A DNA stretch of 64,000 nt from Odiellus spinosus (taxonomy: Eukaryota; Arthropoda; Arachnida; Opiliones; Phalangiidae). Positions 48,378 to 61,000 of this stretch are shown here, one piece after another. Position 1 is the stretch's first letter. Each line of letters begins with the position of its first letter. The stretch spans positions 6,106,601-6,170,600 of the forward strand of contig OY987237.1 in the NCBI GenBank assembly GCA_963920705.1. Direction: 5' to 3'. Both the position numbers and the translations under genes were made by a program. The notes under the pieces were generated by a model that was not told the DNA's origin, did no database searches, and saw only the letters and a program-made list of their open reading frames with translations.

Positions 48378-51023
48378 CTAAAAATAAAGGGAGAAACATT
48401 TACCTCTAAATAAACTTTGGCTCCTTTACGGTTAAATAGATTTTGATTAGTTCCTTTGAAAGTCGTACTGTCCCATGAAGTCGAGCTCTCCTGAACCCGT
48501 GCTGAGTCTGAGACTATAATCAATGTTTTCGCGACGTCGCATTGTAAGTGACGCCGACGCTGGGAAAGTCAAACTAACCTTGTAGCCTTATTAACCGTAA
48601 GGTGATATATTTATCTTTGTATTTCCGTTGACGGCTCTAAATTGTCCATCCACTGGACATTTTAGACGTAATTGACTAACAGGCGGGACAAAGAACAATG
48701 GGTAATGATATCTTTACGAGGTTTTAATTTTATGTCGCTTTCCCCGCGCTATACTTCTATGTCAGTAAACGGAAGTGTAGTCGACAACGTAATAGCCTTG
48801 ACGAAGTTCTGTTAAAATCTATTTAAAAGCTACTATATTGACCGGATAGGGCGTTGCATGGACAAACAAATCCATATATATATTGAGCTATTTTTCAGCA
48901 CATTGAAAGCTGCAGGGGTTTAATTGCGTATATATAAGTATTTTGGGGTTATAGGTGATTTATCAAAGCTGAAAACTCTTTAATTAATTTATATGAAAGC
49001 TTGTTCGTCGGCAGAGTTCAATGATTAAAAGGAAAGTTAAGTTTGGGTTTGTTGGAATAAAATAGATGTGGTTATGTATTTGAGTACTCCATTCAAGTTT
49101 TAACTACAAATATGTCTGTTTCAAATTTCCTTTTACCTTTAACTTCAGTTAGAATCCTTAAATAACTCTTCTTTAGGGGAGTGGCTTATTTGTTTTTATA
49201 GGGAAAGATCAGGTATAAAATAAAATTGGATCATACAAACCTAGAAAAGCTTGACTACCTGGAATTATTAGGGAATTGCATGTTGCAAAATAAAACAGAA
49301 ATATCAGGGAACATTTTAGAATGTATGGAGGTTCGAGAAATTAATCACAAACTTCAATCATTAAGTTGGTTAAACCTTAGAGCGGGAATGCGACCTAACA
49401 AAGAGTTGTTTTTATCGATTCATTTTCGTTTAAATAGGCGTAATCCACCAGTAAAAAAAACCAAATAAATATATAATTAGAAATAAATTTAAATCTCACC
49501 AGGAAAATAGGCTTAGCTCGATTCATAGAGACCCATAATTTCTTGGTATTGACGGATCGGTGACCAATCTAATGTTATTGGAAGTCTCATGGCCTTAACG
49601 ACGGGCCTTTGCTCATTGGTCATTGACCCTTCAATGCGAATAAATTCAGGTTCCCTCTGAATCCACCTAAGCGTACTTTTAAATTTATTTTTAGTTTAAT
49701 ATTTGTTTAATTTTTATTACTTGTCGATTAGGCCTATTTAGAAGATAAGGAAAAATTATTGTTAGGTTGCATTCTCCCTTTAATCAGAAAAATTGGTGAA
49801 ACTAGGAAAAAATAAACGAAATCGGTTTTCCAAATGTTGTATGCTCATACTGAAGGGCATAGTTCAAAATGTTACTTCAATTTTAAACGAGTATGATTTT
49901 GTTGGAAAAAGGCCCGTAAACATACGAACGAGATGATTGGTCGACGGCATTAGATACAACAATGGTAAATCCCACAATAGGCGACATTCGTTCGACTTGA
50001 AAATCAATACGTGTCTTGATTATGTCCGCCTCCAGGCGACGATTTCACACAAAAATAACTCTTTTATTTATTTTTGAAATAAGCTTTTGATTTCGCAACG
50101 CGTTTATTGTTACGTGTGTTTTCAACTTTATTCGAGTCTTTTGTAGTTGGTTAACAAAAGATACGTAAAATTAAAGTGATATTGTCACCAATTATTTTTC
50201 GGATCATAAAATTTTAGTTTTATAGACTAATTTTACACCTGGGTTAAGTCATTTCTTAAAAACTTAAACTAAAATTTACCAAAAATATATAACAATTTAT
50301 AACTCAATGACGTAGGTTATTTCTAAAACGAAATTAACGATGATTTTGATACGAAAGGTATGAAATTCTGGATTAAGTACTTTCACGAAAAAGCCCGCGT
50401 GAAAATTAATATTTCGCATTTATTTTAACCTAAATTATTCCTAATCGAATTTCGGATCTTTGGAATTTGTTTGAATGTCACTTCAACGACCTTATAAGAC
50501 TTATCTTCAGTAACAAAAGACAGCTTAGTTATAACACATATTTAATATTTATTTTACTATTTAAATTCTTACATACGAAGATAATTTTTCATAAAAATAG
50601 TGTTCAGAAACAGTTTGAATTTTCGATCAAGTACAAGGATATAGGTTATCAATTGATGTCATATGGTTTCTTAGAGATAGAGGGGGAGCCTAGCTTTGGT
50701 ACGCGATGAAAATACAACCCGATTCTGAAAGTATTAATATATAATATTTTGTTTTGAAAAAGATACAAATTTCTGTAGCAATATATATATTTTTACATCT
50801 AACCAAAGCGTAGACCTTAAGAAAAAAATTCAAGTAACTTGTCGTGTTATATAAAACCTTGTAGAAGATACTTAACTTTGCATCTTAGGTATCGATGGTG
50901 ATACGAAATAATCATTGATCGATAGTCGAATACTGTAACGGTGGGTTGTCACGAAACTTAATTTATGTGAATGTTGATTCTTACGAGTGTCATTATAGTC
51001 TGTTGTTTGTTGTGTAAATGATT
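48378..51023. other. Intergenic, TM5 to TM6
   Basis: Holds the TTAA element at 49378-49783 and a worn fold-back end at about 50650. The 80-codon plus-strand frames here overlap repeats or have no support. Confidence 0.45.
49378..49783. mobile_element. TTAA-AGGGAG element copy
   Basis: It starts near GCGGGAATGCGACCTAAC and ends GCATTCTCCCTTTAA. The internal AATAGGCTTAGCTCGATTC and a related motif 'TCCACCTAAGC' give a hairpin centre. It lies between TM5 and TM6. Confidence 0.7.
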
Positions 51024-52135
51024 TTATCGGGTTCCGTAGATGGTACTAACCGGAGCGGTTATTGGTCTCTCATTTTGTTGTTGAGATGGCGGGCTTGAGA
51101 ACTGTGTTCCGTACGAAAAAGCTGGTACGAAAGTTGAACTTTGAACTCCCGGTTGAGTGAATCCGCTCTGGGTCGTAGGTTGCAATCCTTCGTAGGGCGG
51201 ACTCTGATCGAGGTCTCCTTGCCATTTGTTTCCCTCGTGGTTGTCATCCCACGGATGGTTCGGTGTCGGAGTGCTCCATCCGTTTGGTGCCGATGGTGGT
51301 CTGTAACCTTCCATAACGTAGGGATTCTGTCCCGCCATGGTATCAGGCTGTAAAGTTAAATTAATTTATTTAAACGATAGGGAATCGATAAATTGTTTGG
51401 TTGCATTCTGCCATTCTCCCTTTAATAAAAAAGTATTTTGAAGCGAAAAGTTTCACTCACAGTTCCGGATGTGCCTTCAATCTCTCGTACCGTGCTGTGG
51501 CGTCTAAACATAAATGTTAATTAATTAACTGTTTATAATTATTAGATTTAAAAAAACTACATATTAGTGCTTTAAAGAGTGGAGGTTAATCACCCCCAGC
51601 AGTGAGCGGACAATAATAGCTCCTTGAAAAATCTAAAGGCACTTGGCTAGTAATGACAAAATAGCCATCATTGCCCCTAAGTGCGTAATTATGTCCTTGA
51701 CCATTGAAGTAGAAATTAATATCTCACCTGGCTTGTTTCCTTTGCACGATGTACCTGACAAAAATTATTAGTAATGTTACGAAGAGTAAGCCCAATAAGG
51801 CGCAACTGATTCCGATGAACCAAGGATCATTGAGCCCTGAAAGACCAAAAAAAGATGATCAATTTTCGAAAGTACCGCGTTTTAGTCCCGCCATTTTCGA
51901 AATTAAATACGTTATTGAACTACGAATTGGTTTTCTTACGAAGTTTAGAGATTGAGAATAAATCTTTAAGCCTAATCTATAAAAGTCGCATACCATTTGA
52001 ATTACTTGAACCGTACGACGATGATCCATAGTTCGAAGATCTGTAGCCGTGAAAGCTAGTATACTGGAGGGTCAAGCCTACAAAAATCGACGCCAGTAGA
52101 ACTTGTAGAAGATAGTGTCTTGGCAACACTACCAT
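51024..52135 (-). CDS. TM6: membrane protein with signal peptide and Pro/Gln-rich tail (205 aa)
   Basis: Exons: 52135..51994, 51836..51728, 51503..51461 and 51347..51024 (206 codons with TAA). The signal peptide contains 'YLLQVLLASIFVGLTL'. A Ser/Tyr-rich stalk ('GYRSSNYGSSSYGSSNSNG') follows. The membrane segment is at about 53-74 ('WFIGISCALLGLLFVTLLII'), then 'RYIVQRKQ'. The 107-residue final exon is Pro/Gln/Ser/Thr-rich with 'RPPSAPNGW' and 'SPPYEGL'; the latter is a PPY relative of the PPxY motifs in TM1 and TM3. No Cys modules occur in this form. Possible alternative upstream exons (52942-52983 and 54656-54767) are listed separately. Function unknown. Confidence 0.82.
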
Positions 52136-52941
52136 AATTTCAAACTAAATTGCCCTCGTTTTAAAAATCCTCTTTATGTTGAACCATTGTAGTCGTTTCT
52201 ACATTAACTCGCCTTATATGCCGAGTCAATAATGTTTAAAATTTACCCAGAGCGTACTTGCTCTACGTACGGTCATTATGAGAATCGATATGGTTCGGAG
52301 TCGACGCGTAAGGCCACATTGCGTATCGTGACTCGTTAGATATTTAAGCGACAAAGGCCTAGCAATGACCTTCGAAAGTTCTTCACAACAAACAACCACC
52401 TCCTTCCGTTTTATTCCCCGTGTAGTTTAACATTAGATATTACTACGAAAAAGTTATCGCTGTATTGAAAACTGATCTTGGGGCTATTAATTCTCATACT
52501 GGACAGCGAATATCGACAATTTAAGTCGGCCAATCTGTTCGCGAACTCTTACTATTAGAATTGTTGGTTTTTAACTATACCGTGATAAATCTTGTCACAT
52601 GAGTGACCCCGATAGAAATAAGCAGTTTAATAAAAAAAAAGCTACACGTGTCATCTCGTTAAATTATTATTATTATTTTAAGTTAATTTAATTTTATTAT
52701 AATATGATCTTATGATTAGTAATGATAAATTTAACGTAGAAGTACCGAAATTGAACATAAGTTAGAATTCAAATGCCCAACTTCTTGGTCATTTTTAGAG
52801 GTGGCGTTTGGACAAGATAATATCTGTTTGTTTTATCTTTATTCATAATTTGAAATTATCCACGAGAAGTCTATGATAAATGCAATGTAATCACAAATAT
52901 TTGATTATTATTCATAAATAACTGATTAATCAAATACTTAC

Positions 52942-54767
52942 GGATTATCTGGTCCAAAAACCGACCTCTAGTATCATTTTGGCCTGGAATACCTGTAATG
53001 ATGTAAATTAGGCCCTACTTCTTCATATCCAACTTTGGATCTTTTAATATGAAAGTTGTAACGCAACCAATACCATACTTTTTAAGTGTATTTAGTTACA
53101 ATTGAAAAAAAAATACTTTCACTGTTCTATCAAGGATGATAAAATAACACCCCTTCCACGATAAAGACACCTAAAACTTTTCACGACCTTGCAATGAATT
53201 GCCGTTATTTCAGTGATATTTAAGACCGCCAAACGCACACGCAAAACTCAATGACGTCTCATTTTGTTAAATGAAATTCAGTATATATTTTTAATTACAA
53301 GTTATTTTATGCACTTACGAACTTCTAAATTTTATACCTCTTACTATAAATACGTTATGAATCTATTTAATGATAAATGATCATTACGCAATTGTCGTTA
53401 GATTAGCCACGGAGAACTGCTTAAAATGAGCTGGTGTTCGTTGTCCAAACATAAGGGCATACTATTATAACAACTTTTTAAACCATTTTGACTGTAATTC
53501 AATGCGTAAAAACTTATAAAAACTTGCCAAAGGTTTCTAACTAATTTACAGTTAATTATCAAAGTCGCGAAATAGATTCGCTAAGCCTAAATCCGTTTTG
53601 AAGAAAATTTAGAAGTCCTGTAAAAATTCTCGAGAAAAGTTCGTTGCTGATACCATTCTTTCGGTGCACGCAATGTCATTTCAAAGACCAACTCTCATTA
53701 GCATCAGCAACTAAGTCCTTTGGAAATTATTATAAATTTCTTCCAGCCCAATTTCATAAGTTTAATAATTAACCGTGAATTACACGACAAAGACTTAGAC
53801 TTTGGTGAGTTTTAATAATTATTTAAACATGTTTTAACAGTCCTAATCGAGTATCCCTTAAATATTTAAAACTTTATTTCCAAAAATAAAAATAAAAAAA
53901 GCAATAACAGGTAACGATTTATGCAGGTTTACCCGTATTGTTTACAATTTTGAATTACTTCATTTTACGTTAATGGTGTTTGAATCATACGTCGTACCAT
54001 TGTCGTCATACGTGCGTCATAAATATCATGTCTGAAATCGATCTTGAGTCGACCTTCAACCATACACAGTCCGTCAGTAAGAGTTTAGAAATTAAGGTAA
54101 CGTCTATTTGTACGCAAATTTAATTATCAAATATTTGCTATTACATTTTTTTAAACGTATCATAAGTTATAATTATTATTTACAATAGAATTAATTAAGA
54201 ACGAGCAATTATAATTTTTTTTCGGTTTTCCTGGAACATTTTACACAAAATTTATTATCCATAGTGAATAACTTGTAATATTATTAAATTAATTTACGAG
54301 ATTGTTACTTCATGGATCTTGAGAAAAAAAAGTTTATTAAATAAACAATTTCAGACGGAGAGCGTCTGAAAGCTCTTCGAAAACATTTATTTAATAAACT
54401 ATTTTTTTCAACCATGTATGGAGTAGCAGTCTCTTTAATTAATTAATGTAATAATATTATTTTTTGTAATTTAACGAGTGAGCTCCCATATCATGTTTCC
54501 CATCAAACAAACAATATTTTTTCCAATTAGATCTGTAAATTTACATGAAGTTTCTTGGATATTTTAAGCTATTTTTTAAAGAAATCTTCATTTCCTATTT
54601 TAACGTCAAAAATTGTAAGATTAATTAAATTGTAACATAATAAGTAATGACATACCAATCCCGTTTAGGCAAAGGAAATCTCCCATTCTCAAAAATACAT
54701 TACAAGCAATACTATTTTTCTCAGTTATACAATTAACCTTAAAATTTGTTCTACCGTAATTTTGCTC
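52942..54767 (-). other. Candidate upstream ectodomain exons (A-module-like) ahead of TM6
   Basis: Two candidate exons precede the TM6 signal exon. Exon 54767..54656 is open for 37 codons and ends in phase 1 at a strong donor (ATTG/GTATGT). Its end, 'NCITEKNSIACNVFLRMGD' then FLC-LNG, resembles module A of TM1-TM3 (Cys, Cys-x3, final C-x-x-G), but the third Cys is Leu. Exon 52983..52942 is phase 1 in and out ('NDTRGRFLDQII') and would join the TM6 membrane exon in frame. They may form an alternative ectodomain, or be a decayed or untranslated remnant. No signal peptide exon was found for them. Confidence 0.35.
54319..54412. repeat. Hairpin within a TACTTCATG fold-back family
   Basis: The arms AAGTTTATTAAATAAA and TTTATTTAATAAACT pair, with an inner TCAGACG/CGTCTGA. 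The flank GAGTAGCAGTCTCTTTAATT recurs at about 44350 and 44770, so this is a small repeat family with at least three copies. Confidence 0.65.
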
Positions 54768-55228
54768 CTTTTAAAAATTGAAATTAAATATCATTATTTA
54801 GTTCTAGGCCTACTAGACTACAGCTATATCACAGATAGTTTTGGCCTGTCAATCTACAAAGTTTCTCCGATTCTATATAGTTAGTAAACTAGCTTATAGA
54901 CTATTCGTGAACGTTATTCTTAGTTCTTATCTTTACCACTATTGCCTCAAAGTAGTGAACACAACACTTTCTTGGCAACCTTTCACTTGGCAGAAGCGAC
55001 TTTAACGTCGCTACATACGTCATTTAGTAATTAAATGGTGGGAAATATGTATATATATTTAAATATTTTAACTTCAATAACATTTTTAAAGCATGCGTAC
55101 CACAATCTGGTCAAAGCTTTAATTTTCATTCTTTAGAGTTAGAAGATAATATGATTAATTAATGATACTGATTTCCGATGCAGTGTCGAGAAATCGAATC
55201 AAATCGATTCGAAAAAAAGCCGGTTTAT

Positions 55229-55541
55229 CGTTCACACCAAGAAGGATCAGACAAGGACAGGAAAACTGGGAAAGTCGCGGTTCCTACTGCGTCGGCCTAA
55301 ACTCCCACTATGGGAGAACGGGGGACAGACGGGAGTAGAGATGCTTCGTGGTAAATTGTTGTCACGTGGGTAAAACGGATCCTATATGAGACGCGTACTC
55401 ACGCGTAGCGACCACGTGACAACAGTTTACCTCGAGAATTTCCTATCCCCCCTTTCCACCCGAGTGGGAGGTTGGCTCTTCTCTCTCTAACTCAACGCAG
55501 CCCCACTTTTCCTCTCCTTGTCTGATCCTTCTTGTTCACAC
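55229..55541. repeat. Large fold-back in the TM6-TM7 interval
   Basis: The outer arms CAAGAAGGATCAGACAAGGA and TCCTTGTCTGATCCTTCTTG pair perfectly. Inner arms GTAAATTGTTGTCACGTGG and CCACGTGACAACAGTTTAC also pair. It is richer in GC than its surroundings. Confidence 0.75.
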
Positions 55542-56630
55542 GACTCTAGCGTAACGTTTTGGAACGGTTTAAATCGATTTCAAGGCCTAGTAAGAACGCA
55601 GCTTTCTTTTTAATGTTCGGATATCGTATCAATTTTATTCATTTAATTTGATCTTCTGAATTATGAGTTTGCTTAAAATATTCTATTTTGCATCAATTTA
55701 AGTTTGTTTTTGAATAAAACGCGATATTTCAGCTCAAAATTCAATTAATTTTTTAATTATGAAATTGAGCATTCATTTTGTTTGTTATTACAAAACTTTC
55801 AAGAGTTGTGAGTTAAATATAATTTTCATTTGGACCCAAATTATTAAATTAGCTAATGGTAGCGAGTAGGGTTAATGTAATATTATTATACTGAAAGATA
55901 AGTCCACCTTTCTTTGTAATAACTTCATTATTTTTCCATAATGAATATTAATTTTCATTACGCAATCATGTGTAAATGAAATCTGTTCCATTAATTGGTG
56001 AATTTTTAAGTAAAGTCCATTTTTTTTTTTTTTTTTTTTTTTGGCAGAATAGTTTGCCTTTTGCGCAATTTTAGATAATAATATGTAAACTTGATCAAGA
56101 TCAGGCAATTTCTTCAATTAAAATTCAATAAATTGTAACTATATGCAATGAAACATTTTAATTTAAATGACACTTCATTTTATGCTAATTTGAAAATATT
56201 TGATCTCTTGGCTAATCTCTTCGAAAATCAGGATCTATCATTAATTAGTGTAAATTAATTCAATTACCAAAAGGCGCTAGTCCTTTCGAACCACTTCACT
56301 TCACTTACACCTTTTCAAAAGATGTAAGGTACAGTTTTTGGCCTTTCGTGCGTTTTGAGACGCAAGATCTTCAATAAAAAATTAATCGATTGTGACTAAT
56401 TTGAAAAAATTTGATTATTTGGATAAAATTAGATTCTGCTATTAACTACCGTAAATTAATTCGATGTTAAAAAGGCGCGAATACTTTAAAACCAATTAAA
56501 ATACTTTGAAAAGATGTAGATCATTTTTAACTTGAATCATCAAGTATAAGCGAATGTAGGATAACTTCTTTAACCTTTAGTTTGTGGTATAAATCAGGCC
56601 CGTCCTCTCAGCCATGCAGTTTATGATCCT

Positions 56631-58002
56631 TTAACTAGTTAGATTGTTAACTCTAGGACCGTCTGTAAAAGGGGTCTTCGGTGGTCTATGAGTGATTCGT
56701 TTCGCTCTCATTAGTTCGTTATCTAAGTCCGGTATATTCTCTAAATCTTGCACACCCATGTCGTCTTCGGTCATTCCTCTAGAAGTTTTTCTGGAGGTGG
56801 CAGTGTGCGTCGTGAAATGGGCGGTGGAATTTCTTAGGCTGCTCTTTCTCCTGATATTCTGCGGCGATTTCGAGGTTTCTTGTGGCAAATGGACAACTTT
56901 GAGTTGGCCGGGATGTTCCTCGCATGGCACAAACTTCGGTGTTAATTTGTTCTTTGGATCGGGTGCGGATAGTGTGACGAATAAGTCTGACCCTTGTCGC
57001 AATAGTATGCCAGGTAGACGAACAATAGTTCCCTTAAATTAAGAAAAATTAATTGTTAAATATCAAAGAATATATTTCAGTTTTTCACCTTTATTTTATA
57101 TTTTACGAAAGAAAAATATGAGCCGGACTTCTTTTTCAGCTTATGGTTTACGTAAGGGGAAACCAATAACATAGCAGATAGAAATATAATGTTGGGGAGA
57201 ATGTAATCTAACAGGAAGTTATTTTTATCGATTCCATATTGTTTAAATAAGCCTAATACACCAGTAATAAAATTTCAAACCAAATATGAAACTAAAAAAT
57301 AGGCTTGGCTGGATTCATGGAGATCCGGAATTTCTTCGCGTTGATTGGTTCTTTAACCAATGAGCATAGACCGGTCGTTTAGGTTAGATCTCCGTGATAC
57401 TTTCAATAACATTCGATTGGTTGCTGACCCATCAATGCGAAGAAATTCAGTATCTTCATGAATCCAGCTAAGCCTATTTTCCAGGTAAGTTATAAAAACA
57501 TTTCTAGATAAATATTTTACTGTTGAATTAGGTCTATTTAAACGATAAATAGTCGATATAAAATCACTTGTTATTAGGTTGCATTCTCCTTTTACGGGTA
57601 AAGGATAAGTTGTTGACTGAAATGCCTAAAGTTTTGTGATGATTCGCTATTAATTATATATCAAAGTTGCGAAATTTGCTGATTCCAATAAGAGTTGATC
57701 TTTGAAATGGCTCGTGAAATTAGTTTCCATTAAATTTAAGCTTAAATTTAATACATTCAAGGTATTAAAATTTAATGACTCTCTCATAATTCCAATTTAA
57801 ACCACTTTGACAAACAATGAATTTCTTTTAAAACTACAAAGCTCCCAATTTTTATTTTTCCCGGAAAAACTAAACGTTTAGACTCTTAATCCTGTTACGA
57901 ACTTTAATGACTTAATTTATATTTATATGCGTATTTTTAGATCATCGTCTAAACACCATCAACCCTTTTGAAAGCTTAATCGCTGAATCTCATGCAACCT
58001 AT

Positions 58003-58044
<42 letters not shown>

Positions 58045-61000
58045 TTTAATGAATCAGTTAAATATTTAGATGTATCGTTGTATGCGATACTACAAGGTCT
58101 TTTGATTAATTATTTAAACAAATGCAAGATTATCGTGAAATCCATTTTATTGTAAATATTTGTAAGGGTTTCATAATCTCGTTTAAGAATTTTGTAGACT
58201 TTAAAAGGTTCTGCAAACAAGTTATTTTTAATCGATTAAGACTTAATATACTACTAAAAAGATCATTAAAACTAGCCAAATTACTATTTGATGAAGCTTA
58301 AAAAAAAAAAAAAAATTCAGCAAAGTGGACCAAAGTCATTTTTTATTTTGGTCCACTTTTGTTGAATTCAAGTTCTTTTGAAATATTCAAATTTTAAACA
58401 TTTTTGACCAAATTATGATTTTGCCTCATTGGGAAATACCCTTTTCAGACTGGGCGTAACTAGCCGGTTTAATCAGATTTAGCCGATGTTTAATCACAAT
58501 TAAAAGAGGTTTATTGAACTGAGAAGGCTAAAGGATAAATCTGATTAAACCAAGGCTAATTATGCCTCGTCTGACGAGAGTATAAGCCAATTACTCTCAT
58601 TATTCTAATGCAGAATATTGAAATGAATAGTGTTCACTATAGGCAGAAGCCGATGAAGCCCTCCTTTGAAGTCTATTACTCCCGGGTCTTGTCTACCCCT
58701 CTCTGTATGGGTTATTCTGAAAAGGCGCGATTCGTACGCCTCCTAACGGTAGATGTTTTCGGAGCGAGAACTCGTCGAGCGAATATCTCTAGTAGCCTTG
58801 GAGTTCGTCCAAAAAACATCGTCGTTTGTGGAGAGAGAGAATTTCCAATTTTCCGTAGATGAAGTAAGACCCCTTCTAACTCGTAAAATTGTGAATTTTA
58901 CCCATACAGAGAGGAGCGCTATATGGAACATTGGAGTAGTAGACTTCAAAGGAGGGTTTCATCGGCTTCTGCTATAGATAAAAGAAGCCTCGCATTTTTT
59001 TTTTTTTTCCAAATTTCTAAAGCTTGACCAGCGCGAGATCAATTTGACAAGGAACGAATCGAGTCAGGCTGATGACTATCCTTTAAGATATGGGGGGCAA
59101 AGTTTTACTCTACAGTCCTACTTCTTTACATAATTTTAATATAAATAAGAAACAAACTTCCAAGACCCGGAACAAGTCATTAGCTTCTGAAAATAATGAT
59201 GGTTTTTGTCTTCAGATTAATATGCTCCATATAGTTTGTATCGAGCGGTTAATAATCTTCGTCTGAGAACGTTCGCTAATGTCTTAGGACACGGTCAAGT
59301 TTGGTTAATAATTAATTTGTTTTCTTACAAAAACTCATTTTTTTGTCGACCGACTTGTAGACCCATTTTTTTAGGAGTTATAGTTAAGATCGATAGTAAA
59401 GATTCAAAGGAAACCCTCTTACTATTTTTTTAACGAAATATCCAGGAGATTTGTTGATTAACCATTTTTTAAATAACAAAATGAAACGATGATTTTACCC
59501 CGCTCGAATTCTGTGTAATGAATTAGTTATTAAATGGGCAAGTCCCGTGCATAAACTTTTAAAAAATGGTTGCACACAATAGTTTGACGTAAAACAATTT
59601 TGTTGTTTCAAGTGCGTTGCATAAACTTTTATTAGCCATGTTCTGATTTAAATAGATTGAAATGGATGTTTGAACGCTTCTATTTCTCTTTAAACTTTTA
59701 CGTAAGAGATATTGATTCGACAAGATTAAAATGAAAAGCTTATTTTTGCTGGATCAAACTAATGAGGGATCCTGATCTGTTCTTTTTAGTTTGTTTGCGG
59801 GATTTGATTGACTACATATAGAATTAGTCATTAAGGGACGTCATCAGCGTGCTATTATACAGAAAAAAGGCGTGATTAAAGATTTTTTGTTGAGGGGTTG
59901 ATCATTCCAACTACTCGGTATACAATACCATAGTTTAGGTTGTAACTGAATACGTATTTAGCATTACCAAAGGCTGTAATAAGTTACGTAAATATTGCAA
60001 AGAAGTGGTAACATTAGTGGTATGTTGTACATCATACTCTACGATTTATACTGGCATTGCCATGTCCAAAAACATCACACCCTGCTTTGATGGCAAATAA
60101 TGGAATCCGCTCCATTGGCAAAAGAAAAATTAAACCTTCTACTTTAATATCAACAATGTTACGTAACTGTGCTTTCAATTATAACAAAGATTTCACAATT
60201 CAAATAATTGGTATCACAGCCGGAGTATACACCATCTATATTTTACGAGGGGGCAGACAGTCGCGAACTCAGGTGTACAAAATGTTTGAACTCTTTGCGC
60301 TATCAAAGCTGAACTCGGAGTTCATAAGAGTTCGGACTCACTGCACTGTCAAAGCTGAATTCTGTGAACTGAGGTGTACAGTGAATTCAAGAGTGTCTGA
60401 CCCTTTGATATTTTAGACTATAGTTTTATCATTTTTTTGATTTGACTTTATTATTGAATTCGATCAGTGTAACTTAAAGATAATGACCCACTTTTGATAT
60501 TAACACGGTAAATCACATCTTTCCTTCTACAGCACATAAACATCCTCAATTTCATACAGCACATATCAAACTTACCGTTTGAACTGTGTTTTCGTGATTG
60601 ACCTCAGATGCTGTTTTTTTCTCTTTGATTCTAAAGAAATTATGAGAAGTAAATGAACACGAAAGATCAATAATAATAATAAGCAACCTTAGAAACAAAA
60701 ATATTTCTCGTAGAAAAAGGGTTTTCTTAGTGTTTAAATTCAACTGTTTCTAAGGTTGGTTTCTATTCGCAACCGAAACGTCGTCTGCTAAGGTGTTAGC
60801 CCTCTGGAAAAATTATACATTGTATTTTTTTTTCCCATAGGGTCGTGAATGTACTATATAACCGAAGTAAAGAAGCTTCGGCCTATTGCCTGTACAACAT
60901 ATAGGGGTCGGATTTAGTCGAGCATAAACTGGGGTATCTTTACTTCCGGTATCTCTCCTGTTGGCTCCTAATGACCGAATATTATAGAGCAGCCAATAAA

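Noticed and set aside
56692-57042. Plus-strand frame of 116 codons with hydrophobic segment
   Set aside because: It is antisense to the TM7 tail exon.
60057-60416. Plus-strand frame of 119 codons
   Set aside because: Its second half is the GAACTC-rich dispersed repeat, and there is no domain, splice support or composition signal.
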